From Buttiauxella ferragutiae (GTDB lineage: Bacteria > Pseudomonadota > Gammaproteobacteria > Enterobacterales > Enterobacteriaceae), in the NCBI RefSeq assembly GCF_001654915.1, contig NZ_LXEQ01000016.1: a DNA stretch of 64,000 nt; one strand, 5' to 3'. Positions 36,293 to 44,214 of the stretch are shown here, one piece after another. A model generated the notes under the pieces. That model was given only the letters and a program-made list of their open reading frames with translations, had not been told where the DNA came from and made no database searches. Both the position numbers and the translations under genes were made by a program. Position 1 is the stretch's first letter, and each line of letters starts with the position of its first letter.

Positions 36293-37807
36293 ATGACTCA
36301 CGAAAAAAAATACATTGTCGCACTCGATCAAGGAACCACCAGCTCTCGCGCCGTCGTCCTGGATCACGATGCCAACGTCGTTAGCGTTTCGCAGCGCGAA
36401 TTTCAGCAAATCTACCCAAAAGCAGGATGGGTAGAACATGACCCGATGGAGATTTGGGCAACTCAAAGCTCCACACTAGTAGAAGTGCTGGCGAAAGCAG
36501 ACATCAACTCAGACCAAATTGCCGCCATTGGTATCACCAACCAACGTGAAACCGCGATTGTCTGGGAAAAAGAGACCGGTAAACCGATTTACAACGCCAT
36601 CGTCTGGCAGTGCCGCCGTACCGCAGAAATCTGCGAGCAACTCAAGCGCGACGGCCTGGAAGAGTACATCAAATCGGCAACCGGCCTGGTGGTTGACCCG
36701 TACTTCTCCGGTACCAAAGTAAAGTGGATTCTTGATCACGTTGAAGGCTCGCGTGAGCGCGCTCGCCGTGGTGAATTGCTGTTTGGTACTGTCGATACCT
36801 GGTTAATCTGGAAGATGACTCAGGGACGCGTGCACGTTACTGATTACACCAACGCCTCACGAACCATGCTGTTTAACATCCACGATCTGACCTGGGATGA
36901 TCGCATGCTGGAAGCGCTGGATATTCCGCGCGCTATGCTGCCAGAAGTGCGTAAATCCTCAGAAGTGTATGGCCAGACCAACATTGGTGGTAAAGGCGGT
37001 ACGCGTATTCCTATCGCCGGGATCGCCGGTGACCAGCAGGCTGCACTCTTCGGTCAGTTGTGCGTAAAAGAAGGGATGGCGAAAAACACCTACGGTACCG
37101 GCTGCTTCATGTTGATGAACACCGGCACGCAGGCCGTTAAATCCACTCACGGTTTGCTGACCACGATTGCTTGCGGCCCACGCGGTGAAGTGAATTATGC
37201 GCTGGAAGGTGCAGTATTCATGGGCGGCGCTTCTATCCAGTGGCTGCGCGACGAGATGAAACTGATCAGCGACGCGACGGATTCCGAATACTTTGCCACC
37301 AAAGTAAAAGACACCAACGGCGTGTATGTCGTCCCGGCATTTACTGGTCTGGGCGCGCCTTACTGGGACCCGTATGCTCGAGGCGCAATCTTCGGCCTGA
37401 CTCGCGGCGTGAACGCAAACCACATTATCCGCGCCACACTTGAGTCCATCGCTTACCAAACACGCGATGTGCTGGAAGCGATGCAGGCTGACGCTGATAT
37501 TCGCTTACACGCTTTGCGTGTTGATGGCGGTGCGGTGGCGAATAACTTCCTGATGCAGTTCCAGGCGGACATTTTGGGGACTCGTGTTGAACGCCCTGAA
37601 GTTCGCGAAGTGACAGCATTGGGCGCCGCTTATCTGGCAGGCCTGGCCGTTGGCTTCTGGCAGAACCTGGACGAAGTCAGCGAGAAAGCGGTTATCGAAA
37701 AAGAGTTCCGTCCGGGTATCGAAACAACCGAACGTAATTACCGTTACGCTGGCTGGAAAAAAGCCGTTAAGCGTGCGCTGGCCTGGGAAGATCACGAAGA
37801 AAGTTAA
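36293..37807 (+). CDS. glpK: glycerol kinase
   Basis: FGGY-family kinase that phosphorylates glycerol to sn-glycerol-3-phosphate, trapping it in the cell. It is 504 residues. The N-terminal phosphate-binding segment is ALDQGTTSSRAVVLD, the substrate site is in ITNQRETAIVWEK, and the FGGY-type signature lies in the YGTGCFMLMNTG to ALEGAVF region. The fructose-1,6-bisphosphate regulatory loop is present near residues 230-237 (GGKGGTRIP). About 20 bp after the stop, a transposon-like element separates it from glpX. Confidence 0.98.
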   Translation: MTHEKKYIVALDQGTTSSRAVVLDHDANVVSVSQREFQQIYPKAGWVEHDPMEIWATQSSTLVEVLAKADINSDQIAAIGITNQRETAIVWEKETGKPIYNAIVWQCRRTAEICEQLKRDGLEEYIKSATGLVVDPYFSGTKVKWILDHVEGSRERARRGELLFGTVDTWLIWKMTQGRVHVTDYTNASRTMLFNIHDLTWDDRMLEALDIPRAMLPEVRKSSEVYGQTNIGGKGGTRIPIAGIAGDQQAALFGQLCVKEGMAKNTYGTGCFMLMNTGTQAVKSTHGLLTTIACGPRGEVNYALEGAVFMGGASIQWLRDEMKLISDATDSEYFATKVKDTNGVYVVPAFTGLGAPYWDPYARGAIFGLTRGVNANHIIRATLESIAYQTRDVLEAMQADADIRLHALRVDGGAVANNFLMQFQADILGTRVERPEVREVTALGAAYLAGLAVGFWQNLDEVSEKAVIEKEFRPGIETTERNYRYAGWKKAVKRALAWEDHEES

Positions 37808-37816
37808 TTGCCCTCA

Positions 37817-38095
37817 CCCACCGGGAGCTGTCTCTTATACACAACTTACCCTGGCAATTTTGTCAGGGTAAGATCTGTAAGCCTCGCAGGTTTTCCGTTC
37901 ACCCGTGAGTTCAGTTATCTCTGTAAGTCCCGCAAACGGTTAACGTATCAAGGGGTTAACGCCAACCCCTTGATAATCCAGGCGCCCGGCAAATCAATCG
38001 CGACATAAACATGCTGTCACCTGGTGAACGGAACCTTCTCCGGCTCGGCAGGAACCAGTCCTCAAAGATGTGACTAAGAGACAGCCCACCGGGAG
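37817..38095. mobile_element. 257-bp MITE-like element with Tn5/IS50-type ends and an 11-bp target duplication
   Basis: The element runs from 37828 to 38084. The left end, CTGTCTCTTATACACAACT, differs from the Tn5 mosaic end at one of 19 positions. The right end, read inward, CTGTCTCTTAGTCACATCT, differs at two. The 11-bp sequence CCCACCGGGAG occurs directly on both sides (37817-37827 and 38085-38095), a perfect target-site duplication. Inside are hairpins CTTACCCTG/CAGGGTAAG (37845-37872) and ATCAAGGGGTT/AACCCCTTGAT (37947-37974). A long-range inverted pair, TTCCGTTCACC/GGTGAACGGAA (37893-37903, 38023-38033), encloses the second hairpin. There is no credible ORF, so movement would need a transposase from elsewhere. 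It sits between glpK and glpX. Confidence 0.85.
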
Positions 38096-38160
38096 AGGGG
38101 ATCACCCTATCCTGCCTGTGCTAAACTCCGTCGCAATTGGGCTTGCTAAATGAGTGTGCA

Positions 38161-39171
38161 ATGAGACGAGAACTGGCGATAGAATTTTCCCGCGTAACTG
38201 AAGCCGCAGCGTTGGCTGGTTATAAATGGTTGGGACGTGGCGACAAAAATACGGCTGACGGTGCTGCCGTTCACGCGATGCGTATTGTGCTTAATCAGGT
38301 CAATATTGACGGCCAGATTGTGATTGGCGAAGGGGAAATCGACGAAGCACCCATGTTGTACATTGGTGAAAGAGTCGGTACCGGCCAGGGCGACGCAGTA
38401 GATATCGCCGTTGACCCGATTGAAGGCACACGCATGACCGCCATGGGCCAGGCAAACGCGCTGGCAGTATTGGCCGTTGGCGACAAAGGCAGCTTCCTGA
38501 ACGCTCCCGACATGTACATGGAAAAGCTGATTGTCGGCCCTGGCGCTAAAGGCATTATCGACCTGAATCTTCCGCTGGCAGAAAACCTCTATAACGTCGC
38601 CGTAGCGCTCAATAAACCGCTCAGTGAACTCACCGTCACCATTCTTGCTAAACCTCGCCACGATGAAGTCATTGCCGAAATGCAAAAGCTTGGGGTGCGC
38701 GTGTTTGCGATTCCTGATGGCGATGTTGCGGCATCTATTTTGACCTGCATGCCGGATAGCGAAGTCGATGTGATGTACGGTATTGGCGGCGCACCTGAAG
38801 GCGTGATTTCTGCGGCGGTTATCCGCGCGCTGGACGGTGATATGCATGGCCGCCTGTTGGCTCGTCACCACGTAAAAGGTGACAACGAAGAAAACCGTCG
38901 AATCGGTGAGCAAGAGATAGCCCGCTGCACAGCAATGGGCATTGAAGCAGGCCTGGTGTTGAAGCTCGATGACATGGCGCGCAACGACAACGTTATTTTC
39001 TCGGCAACTGGTATCACCAAAGGCGATTTGCTGGATGGGATCACCCGTAAAGGGAATATGGCGACCACTGAAACTCTGCTGATTCGTGGTAAATCACGCA
39101 CCATTCGTCGCATCAAATCTATTCACTACCTTGACCGTAAAGACCAGGAAGTACAGACCCATATTCTGTAA
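38161..39171 (+). CDS. glpX: class II fructose-1,6-bisphosphatase GlpX
   Basis: Mn2+-dependent phosphatase that makes fructose-6-phosphate in gluconeogenesis from glycerol. The ATG at 38161 (MRRELAIEFSRVTEAAALAG) gives 336 residues, equal to E. coli. Metal and substrate motifs are IVIGEGEIDEAPML (about 54-67), VDPIEGTRMTA (about 85-95) and YGIGGAPEGV. It is nominally the third gene of glpFKX, but the MITE-like insertion now places about 350 bp between glpK and this start, and its Shine-Dalgarno is weak. Its expression may therefore differ from the usual operon. Confidence 0.97.
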   Translation: MRRELAIEFSRVTEAAALAGYKWLGRGDKNTADGAAVHAMRIVLNQVNIDGQIVIGEGEIDEAPMLYIGERVGTGQGDAVDIAVDPIEGTRMTAMGQANALAVLAVGDKGSFLNAPDMYMEKLIVGPGAKGIIDLNLPLAENLYNVAVALNKPLSELTVTILAKPRHDEVIAEMQKLGVRVFAIPDGDVAASILTCMPDSEVDVMYGIGGAPEGVISAAVIRALDGDMHGRLLARHHVKGDNEENRRIGEQEIARCTAMGIEAGLVLKLDDMARNDNVIFSATGITKGDLLDGITRKGNMATTETLLIRGKSRTIRRIKSIHYLDRKDQEVQTHIL

Positions 39172-39272
39172 GCCCATCGTTTGTCTGATTGAGCTTTCCA
39201 GCTTTAACCAGCTGGAAATCTCTCACTTTTCTGGTGAAGATAGGAAAAACACAACACAGGGGAATGAACATC

Positions 39273-40019
39273 ATGGCGGAATGGGTCAAAGGTAAAGTTG
39301 TCCAGATTGAAAACTGGACTGACGCTCTTTTTAGTCTCACTGTTCATGCGCCTGTCGCCCCTTTCACCGCCGGGCAATTCACTAAACTTGGGATGGAAAT
39401 TGACGGCGAACGCGTACAACGCGCTTATTCCTACGTCAATGCACCCAGCGATCCAAACCTCGAGTTTTATCTGGTCACCGTGCCTGAAGGCAAGCTCAGC
39501 CCACGTCTGCATGCTCTGCAGCCTGGGGATGAAATTATGCTGGTGAGCGAAGCGGCTGGATTCTTTGTGCTGGATGAAATCCCGGATTGCCAGACATTAT
39601 GGATGCTGGCAACGGGAACAGCACTCGGCCCGTATCTTTCGATTTTGCAGGAAGGTAAAGGCCTTGAGCGCTTCGATAACATCGTTTTGCTTCATGCCGT
39701 GCGTTATGCGCAGGATTTGAGTTATTTGCCATTGATGCAAAAACTCCAGCAGCAATATGAAGGGAAATTACGCATTCAGACGGTCATTAGTCGGGAATCA
39801 ATTCCTGGTTCGTTAACCGGCCGCGTGCCTGCACTTATCGAAAGCGGCGAACTGGAAGCGGCTGTTGGCCTGCCAATGAACATTGAGACCAGTCATGTGA
39901 TGTTATGCGGAAACCCGCAGATGGTACGAGATACACAGCAGTTGCTGAAAGATACCCGGCAGATGACCAAACATTTACGCCGCCGACCGGGCCATATGAC
40001 TGCAGAACACTATTGGTAA
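39273..40019 (+). CDS. fpr: ferredoxin/flavodoxin-NADP+ reductase Fpr
   Basis: FAD enzyme that passes electrons between NADPH and flavodoxin or ferredoxin. It serves radical-SAM activation and oxidative-stress repair. The ATG at 39273 (MAEWVKGKV) gives 248 residues, the E. coli length, with AGGGGA about 10 bp upstream. FAD binding is seen in ERVQRAYSYVNAP (RxYS, about 50), the NADP site in ATGTALGPYLSIL (about 115), and the C-terminus is AEHYW. An ATG three codons upstream sits too close to the Shine-Dalgarno. Confidence 0.97.
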   Translation: MAEWVKGKVVQIENWTDALFSLTVHAPVAPFTAGQFTKLGMEIDGERVQRAYSYVNAPSDPNLEFYLVTVPEGKLSPRLHALQPGDEIMLVSEAAGFFVLDEIPDCQTLWMLATGTALGPYLSILQEGKGLERFDNIVLLHAVRYAQDLSYLPLMQKLQQQYEGKLRIQTVISRESIPGSLTGRVPALIESGELEAAVGLPMNIETSHVMLCGNPQMVRDTQQLLKDTRQMTKHLRRRPGHMTAEHYW

Positions 40020-40033
40020 CTTTATGGGTAATG

Positions 40034-40465
40034 CTAGCGGTACTTCACTTCGCTGGTGTCTTTGCCAAAGCGGTTTTCACCCTGGGTGCCAACAAACGCG
40101 CCCAGGTCCATAATAACCATCACCAAAATCAGCGTTGGGATAAAACGGCCAAGCCCCCACTGCGCTAACGTTCCGAAAGTTTCCCAGTTACCTGCAAGCA
40201 ACAACCACGCAGGAATAAACAGCAGCGCCCACCAGCCTTTTTTATTGCGGTCATGAAGACGTTTGACGATCACGGCGGCAGTCGGTATCAACGAACCCGA
40301 AAGAAAGAAGCCGGCAGTGGAGTAAGGCATAATTTCAGCACCCGCGAGGGTGAAGAGAATGATCAGCGCAATTAGCCAGACGCCAATCCAAATCCAGAAG
40401 TCACGACGTCCAATACGTCCGTTAAAAGAGAACAGCCATTGCTGTATGGTCATGGTAAGGTCCAT
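40034..40465 (-). CDS. yiiR: DUF805 inner-membrane protein YiiR
   Basis: Membrane protein of unknown function with the DUF805 pattern: WLFSFNGRIGRRDFWIWIG at the N-terminus, about four hydrophobic helices and the conserved RLHDRNKKGWWAL segment near residue 68. It is 143 residues, similar to E. coli YiiR. Two starts are possible. The first ATG (40465) has no clear ribosome-binding site, and the ATG four codons later (40453) follows GGACCTTACC. It is convergent with fpr and divergent from yiiQ. Confidence 0.9.
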   Translation of the reverse strand: MDLTMTIQQWLFSFNGRIGRRDFWIWIGVWLIALIILFTLAGAEIMPYSTAGFFLSGSLIPTAAVIVKRLHDRNKKGWWALLFIPAWLLLAGNWETFGTLAQWGLGRFIPTLILVMVIMDLGAFVGTQGENRFGKDTSEVKYR

Positions 40466-40567
40466 TTTATTGTTTAGCGCCGTAGTGTACCCCAGCTATG
40501 ATGGGTTTTGACAAGCCAACGGAATGCCGATTTAATCGGAAAGCAGAATTCACAGGAGAATTTGTCG

Positions 40568-41164
40568 ATGAGACATCTGGTTGCAGGTCTGGCTTTGCTG
40601 ATACTACCCGTTACGGTGGTGTGGGCTGATCCGCCTTCAGATTCCACCTCAACGCTACAAGTTGCTCCCTATTTATTGGCAGGCGCCCCAACGTTCGACA
40701 TGAACATTACGCAGTTTCGGGAAAAATTCACGACTGCAAACCCGTCTTTGCCCATCAATGAGTTCCGTGCCATCGACTCCAATTCCGATGAAGTGAACCT
40801 GATGCGTGCCGCCAGCAAAATCAACGAAAACCTCTACACATCAACTGCGTTAGAACACGGTACTCTGAAAATAAAATCTATCCAGATAACGTGGTTGCCG
40901 ATTCAAGGGCCTGAGCAAAAAGTGGCGCGAGCAAAAGCGACAGAGTACATGGCCGCGCTGATTCGTACCTTTACGCCCTCGCTTTCAAAGCCACAAAGCG
41001 TAGCAAAACTCACCAGGTTGCTCAGTAACGGAAAGAACAAACGTTACTACACACAAACCGATGGCGCGATCCGCTATGTTGTCGCAGACAACGGTGAAAA
41101 GGGGCTGACCTTCGCTGTTGAACCGATTAAGCTAACGCTATCTGAGACACTGAACACCAACTAA
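40568..41164 (+). CDS. yiiQ: periplasmic protein YiiQ (DUF1454)
   Basis: Exported protein of unknown function, 198 residues, matching E. coli YiiQ (DUF1454). The ATG at 40568 (MRHLVAGLALLILPVTVVWA) follows CAGGAG and starts a clear signal peptide with cleavage near VWA-DPP. The frame extends 20 codons further upstream without support. No catalytic motif is visible. In E. coli it also lies beside tpiA. An ERIC repeat starts 3 bp after its stop. Confidence 0.93.
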   Translation: MRHLVAGLALLILPVTVVWADPPSDSTSTLQVAPYLLAGAPTFDMNITQFREKFTTANPSLPINEFRAIDSNSDEVNLMRAASKINENLYTSTALEHGTLKIKSIQITWLPIQGPEQKVARAKATEYMAALIRTFTPSLSKPQSVAKLTRLLSNGKNKRYYTQTDGAIRYVVADNGEKGLTFAVEPIKLTLSETLNTN

Positions 41165-41167
41165 ACA

Positions 41168-41291
41168 TACCCGTTAGCATTCCAGTCGCAGGTAGGCGGC
41201 CAGGGAGCTTATGCCGATGAGCTTACTTCAGTAAGTGATGCGGGTAAGTGAGTGCAGCCAACACCCCTGTGACTTGAAGGATGACGGGTAT
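41168..41291 (+). repeat. ERIC repeat copy 3 (yiiQ-tpiA intergenic)
   Basis: A 124-bp ERIC: core GAGCTTACTTCAGTAAGTGA, then GCGGGTAAGTGAGTGCAGCC, with inverted ends ATACCCGT / ACGGGTAT. It occupies nearly all sequence between yiiQ and the tpiA promoter and lies in the same orientation as copies 1 and 2. Confidence 0.94.
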
Positions 41292-41403
41292 ATATGACAA
41301 AAAGCAAAGCCTTTCGCTTGCTGAGTCTCTATACTGTTTCACAGACAATGCTGCCCTGACTGGCAGCGATTCTTTTATTAGTTTGACCTTGTGGAGAATT
41401 AAG

Positions 41404-42171
41404 ATGCGACATCCTTTGGTGATGGGTAACTGGAAACTGAACGGCAGCAAGCACATGGTACACGAGCTGATTGCTGGCTTACGCAAAGAGCTGGCTGGCG
41501 TTGCTGGATGTGGCGTTGCTATCGCTCCTCCAACTATGTATCTGGATCTGGCTAAACACGCTGCATCTGGTAGCCACATCATTCTTGGTGCTCAGAACGT
41601 AGACCTGAACCTGTCCGGTGCTTTCACTGGTGAAGTTTCTGCAGAAATGCTGAAAGATGTTGGCGCTAAGTACATCATCATCGGTCACTCCGAGCGTCGT
41701 ACTTACCACGCAGAGTCTGATGAACTGATTGCTAAAAAATTCGCAATTCTGAAAGAAGTTGGTCTGATCCCAGTTCTTTGCATCGGTGAAACTGAAGCAG
41801 AAAACGAAGCTGGCAAAACTGAAGAAGTTTGCGCACGCCAGATTGATGCAGTGCTGAAAACTCAGGGCGCAGCAGCTTTCGAAGGTGTGGTTATCGCTTA
41901 CGAACCAGTATGGGCAATCGGTACTGGCAAATCAGCCACTCCTGCTCAAGCTCAGGCTGTTCACAAATTCATTCGTGACCACATTGCTAAAGCTGATGCG
42001 AAAGTAGCAGAGCAAGTGATCATCCAGTACGGCGGTTCCGTAAACGATAAGAACGCAGCAGAGTTGTTTGCTCAGCCGGACATCGACGGCGCGCTGGTTG
42101 GCGGTGCATCTCTGAAAGCAGACGCGTTTGCCGTTATCGTTAAAGCTGCGGCTGAAGCGAAAAAAGCGTAA
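41404..42171 (+). CDS. tpiA: triosephosphate isomerase
   Basis: TIM-barrel enzyme that interconverts dihydroxyacetone phosphate and glyceraldehyde-3-phosphate. The 255 residues equal E. coli TpiA. Catalytic residues are visible: Lys11 in MGNWKLNGS, His about 95 in IIGHSERR and Glu about 167 in AYEPVWAIGTGK. The phosphate-binding QYGGSVN and ALVGGASL also appear. The frame extends upstream to the ERIC, but GTGGAGA before the ATG at 41404 sets the start. The leader carries a GCTGCC / GGCAGC hairpin near 41349-41366. Codon use is strongly biased, as in highly expressed genes. Confidence 0.99.
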   Translation: MRHPLVMGNWKLNGSKHMVHELIAGLRKELAGVAGCGVAIAPPTMYLDLAKHAASGSHIILGAQNVDLNLSGAFTGEVSAEMLKDVGAKYIIIGHSERRTYHAESDELIAKKFAILKEVGLIPVLCIGETEAENEAGKTEEVCARQIDAVLKTQGAAAFEGVVIAYEPVWAIGTGKSATPAQAQAVHKFIRDHIAKADAKVAEQVIIQYGGSVNDKNAAELFAQPDIDGALVGGASLKADAFAVIVKAAAEAKKA

Positions 42172-42193
42172 GTCTCTCGCTTAAACATATACA

Positions 42194-42224
42194 GGCCCTG
42201 CCAGCAATGGCAGGGCTTTTTTAT
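42194..42224 (+). terminator. tpiA terminator
   Basis: Stem GCCCTGCCA-GCAA-TGGCAGGGC followed by TTTTTT. It overlaps the stop end of the convergent cdh. Confidence 0.93.
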
Positions 42225-42979
42225 TTCAGTAACCCACAATCGTGATCTTGTAGTTGCTCAGAAGAAGCCAGATTCAAACGCAGTAAATTCCGCTCCGTCG
42301 CCAACGCTACCCATTCCCCATCGGCCAGTTTAGCCATCGCCAGACTATAACGCCCCATATGCTCCCGAGCCTGTGGAACCTGAGTCGCCAACATCATGAA
42401 TGGGCTACGTTGTGAAAATTCAGCTGCGCCAACTTTTCTGGCGATGTATGAGTTTCCAGCCAGATCTACCGGGAACGCCTGCCATTCGTTATTTAACGTT
42501 TTCGCATACCGATCCAATTCCCCGCGCACATCAGCGCGTAAACAAGAAATGTGGATATGAAGCTGATTTTGCGAGCGACCTGTCGCAGAGTTAATAGTGA
42601 GTGAAATAATATCGTCAGGAATCTGAAATCCCCGGCGCAGACTCAAAATAGTGCGCTGTTGCCAGGCTAGCCAGAAGAAATTAGCAGTTTTTGGCTGCAA
42701 CAATTCCGGGCTTTCCATGCCGCTTATTTTTGCTATTGGCAACAGCAGATATTGCAGCGGGCCATTGATATCTTTTAGCAGCACGTATCCCGATGGCAAA
42801 TCTACTTTGGCACATGGCTCAGGGTTCTGATTGTCACGCTGATTGGGAACACATTGCTGGCTGACAATACGCCACAGCGCATCAGGATGATGCAGGTATT
42901 GCCGGAGACTGAAGCCGATCACCACAGCAATGGCCAACAACAGGAGAAGGAGAACTAACTTGCGTCGACACCACTGCAT
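42221..42979 (-). CDS. cdh: CDP-diacylglycerol pyrophosphatase
   Basis: Membrane-anchored hydrolase that cleaves CDP-diacylglycerol to phosphatidate and CMP. The N-terminal signal anchor is LVLLLLLLAIAVVIGFSL. The HIT-like catalytic motif is QLHIHISCLRADVR (about residues 145-158), and HMGRYSLAMAKL follows. The ATG at 42979 follows GAGG and gives 252 residues (E. coli 251). The next upstream in-frame ATG lacks a ribosome-binding site. The extreme N-terminus is diverged from E. coli. It is convergent with tpiA. Confidence 0.93.
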   Translation of the reverse strand: MQWCRRKLVLLLLLLAIAVVIGFSLRQYLHHPDALWRIVSQQCVPNQRDNQNPEPCAKVDLPSGYVLLKDINGPLQYLLLPIAKISGMESPELLQPKTANFFWLAWQQRTILSLRRGFQIPDDIISLTINSATGRSQNQLHIHISCLRADVRGELDRYAKTLNNEWQAFPVDLAGNSYIARKVGAAEFSQRSPFMMLATQVPQAREHMGRYSLAMAKLADGEWVALATERNLLRLNLASSEQLQDHDCGLLK

Positions 42980-43039
42980 TGAAACCTCAGAAACCATAAG
43001 AGGGTCGCTCAGCGTAACGCAAACTCTGAAATCCCAAAA

Positions 43040-43068
43040 GCAAAACGGCCCTTTTCAGGGCCGTGAAT
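43040..43068 (-). terminator. sbp terminator
   Basis: On the minus strand, ACGGCCC-TGAAAA-GGGCCGT is followed by TTTGCTTTT. Confidence 0.85.
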
Positions 43069-43072
43069 ACGA

Positions 43073-44062
43073 TTAACGCTGACTAATTTGGTCGAAGGTT
43101 CCACCGTTCGAGAAGTGTTCTTTCTGCGCTTTTGTCCAGCCGCCAAACTCTTCATCAATAGTGAACAATTTAATTTTCGGGAAGGCATTCTCATACTTCT
43201 TCGCGACCGCTGCGTCACGTGGGCGATAGTGGTTTTTCGCCGCAATCTCCTGGCCTTCTGGCGAGTAGAGGTATTTCAGGTAAGCTTCTGAGACTTCCCG
43301 AGTCCCTTTCTTGTCGACGACTTTATCCACCACCGATACGGTAGGTTCGGCGAGAATAGATTCACTTGGCGTGACAACCTCAAACTTGTCTTTGCCCAAT
43401 TCGTTGGTTGCCAGTAACGCTTCGTTTTCCCAGGCAATCAACACGTCGCCAATTCCACGCTCAACGAAAGTACTGGTTGAACCACGAGCGCCAGAATCGA
43501 GCACTTCAACGTTCTTATACAACGCCTTCACGAAATCCTGCGCTTTGGCTTGATCGTTGTTGTTGTGATGTAGGGCATAACCCCAGGCCGCCAGATAGTT
43601 CCAGCGCGCTCCGCCAGAGCTTTTTGGATTCGGAGTGATAACAGAAACGCCTGGTTTAATCAGGTCATTCCAGTCATGAATTTGTTTCGGGTTGCCTTTA
43701 CGCACCAGGAAAACGATGGTCGAAGTGTAAGGCGCAGAGTTTTCTGGCAGGCGTTTGATCCAGTTTTTGTCGATACGGCCACGCTCAGCAATCGCATCCA
43801 CATCATATGCCAACGCCAGGGTCACCACATCAGCTTCAATGCCGTTGATAACAGAGGTCGCTTGTTTGCCAGAACCACCATGAGACTGCCGAATAACTAC
43901 GTTGTCGCCAGTTTGTTGCTTCCAGTGAGCGCTGAAGGCTTTGTTGTACTCGTCATAAAGTTCGCGAGTGGGATCATAAGAGACATTAAGTAACTGAATA
44001 TCTTTCGCCAGCACACTGCCAGACGCCAACAGTAATGTAAGTCCAACTCCCCACTTATTCAT
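43073..44062 (-). CDS. sbp: periplasmic sulfate-binding protein Sbp
   Basis: Binds sulfate in the periplasm and delivers it to the CysUWA ABC transporter. The 329 residues equal E. coli Sbp. The signal peptide MNKWGVGLTLLLASGSVLA is cleaved before KDIQLLNVSYD. Sulfate-contacting loops are QSHGGSGKQATSVI and TPNPKSSGGARWNYLAAWG. It fits functionally with cysE in this window, since both serve cysteine synthesis. Confidence 0.97.
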   Translation of the reverse strand: MNKWGVGLTLLLASGSVLAKDIQLLNVSYDPTRELYDEYNKAFSAHWKQQTGDNVVIRQSHGGSGKQATSVINGIEADVVTLALAYDVDAIAERGRIDKNWIKRLPENSAPYTSTIVFLVRKGNPKQIHDWNDLIKPGVSVITPNPKSSGGARWNYLAAWGYALHHNNNDQAKAQDFVKALYKNVEVLDSGARGSTSTFVERGIGDVLIAWENEALLATNELGKDKFEVVTPSESILAEPTVSVVDKVVDKKGTREVSEAYLKYLYSPEGQEIAAKNHYRPRDAAVAKKYENAFPKIKLFTIDEEFGGWTKAQKEHFSNGGTFDQISQR

Positions 44063-44169
44063 TTTTCGCTCTCTTTAATCAGATTTGATAAAAGCAGCGT
44101 GCCAGAAAGTTATCCATTCATTAAAGAATAAAAAAAGATTTGCTATAACTATTGAGCATATAACAAACA

Positions 44170-44200
44170 ACAAAAAGCCGGGTTTCCCCGGCTTCAATTT
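44170..44200 (-). terminator. pfkA terminator
   Basis: On the minus strand, GAAGCCGGG-GAAA-CCCGGCTTTTTG forms a strong stem with a T-run right after the pfkA stop. Confidence 0.9.
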
Positions 44201-44214
44201 TCACAGAAAGTGAA

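Noticed and set aside
37808..38008. Short ORF (66 codons) across the glpK-glpX insertion.
   Set aside because: It starts outside the element, crosses the terminal repeat and hairpins, and has no recognisable domain or ribosome-binding site.
37828..38084. The Tn5-like ends could be Nextera tagmentation adapter contamination.
   Set aside because: The two ends differ from the adapter at different positions. The interior is unique structured sequence, and an exact 11-bp target duplication flanks the element. Reads should still be checked.
38146..38913. 255-codon minus-strand ORF opposite glpX.
   Set aside because: Shadow of glpX. Composition is typical of antisense reading (many His, Asn, Phe).
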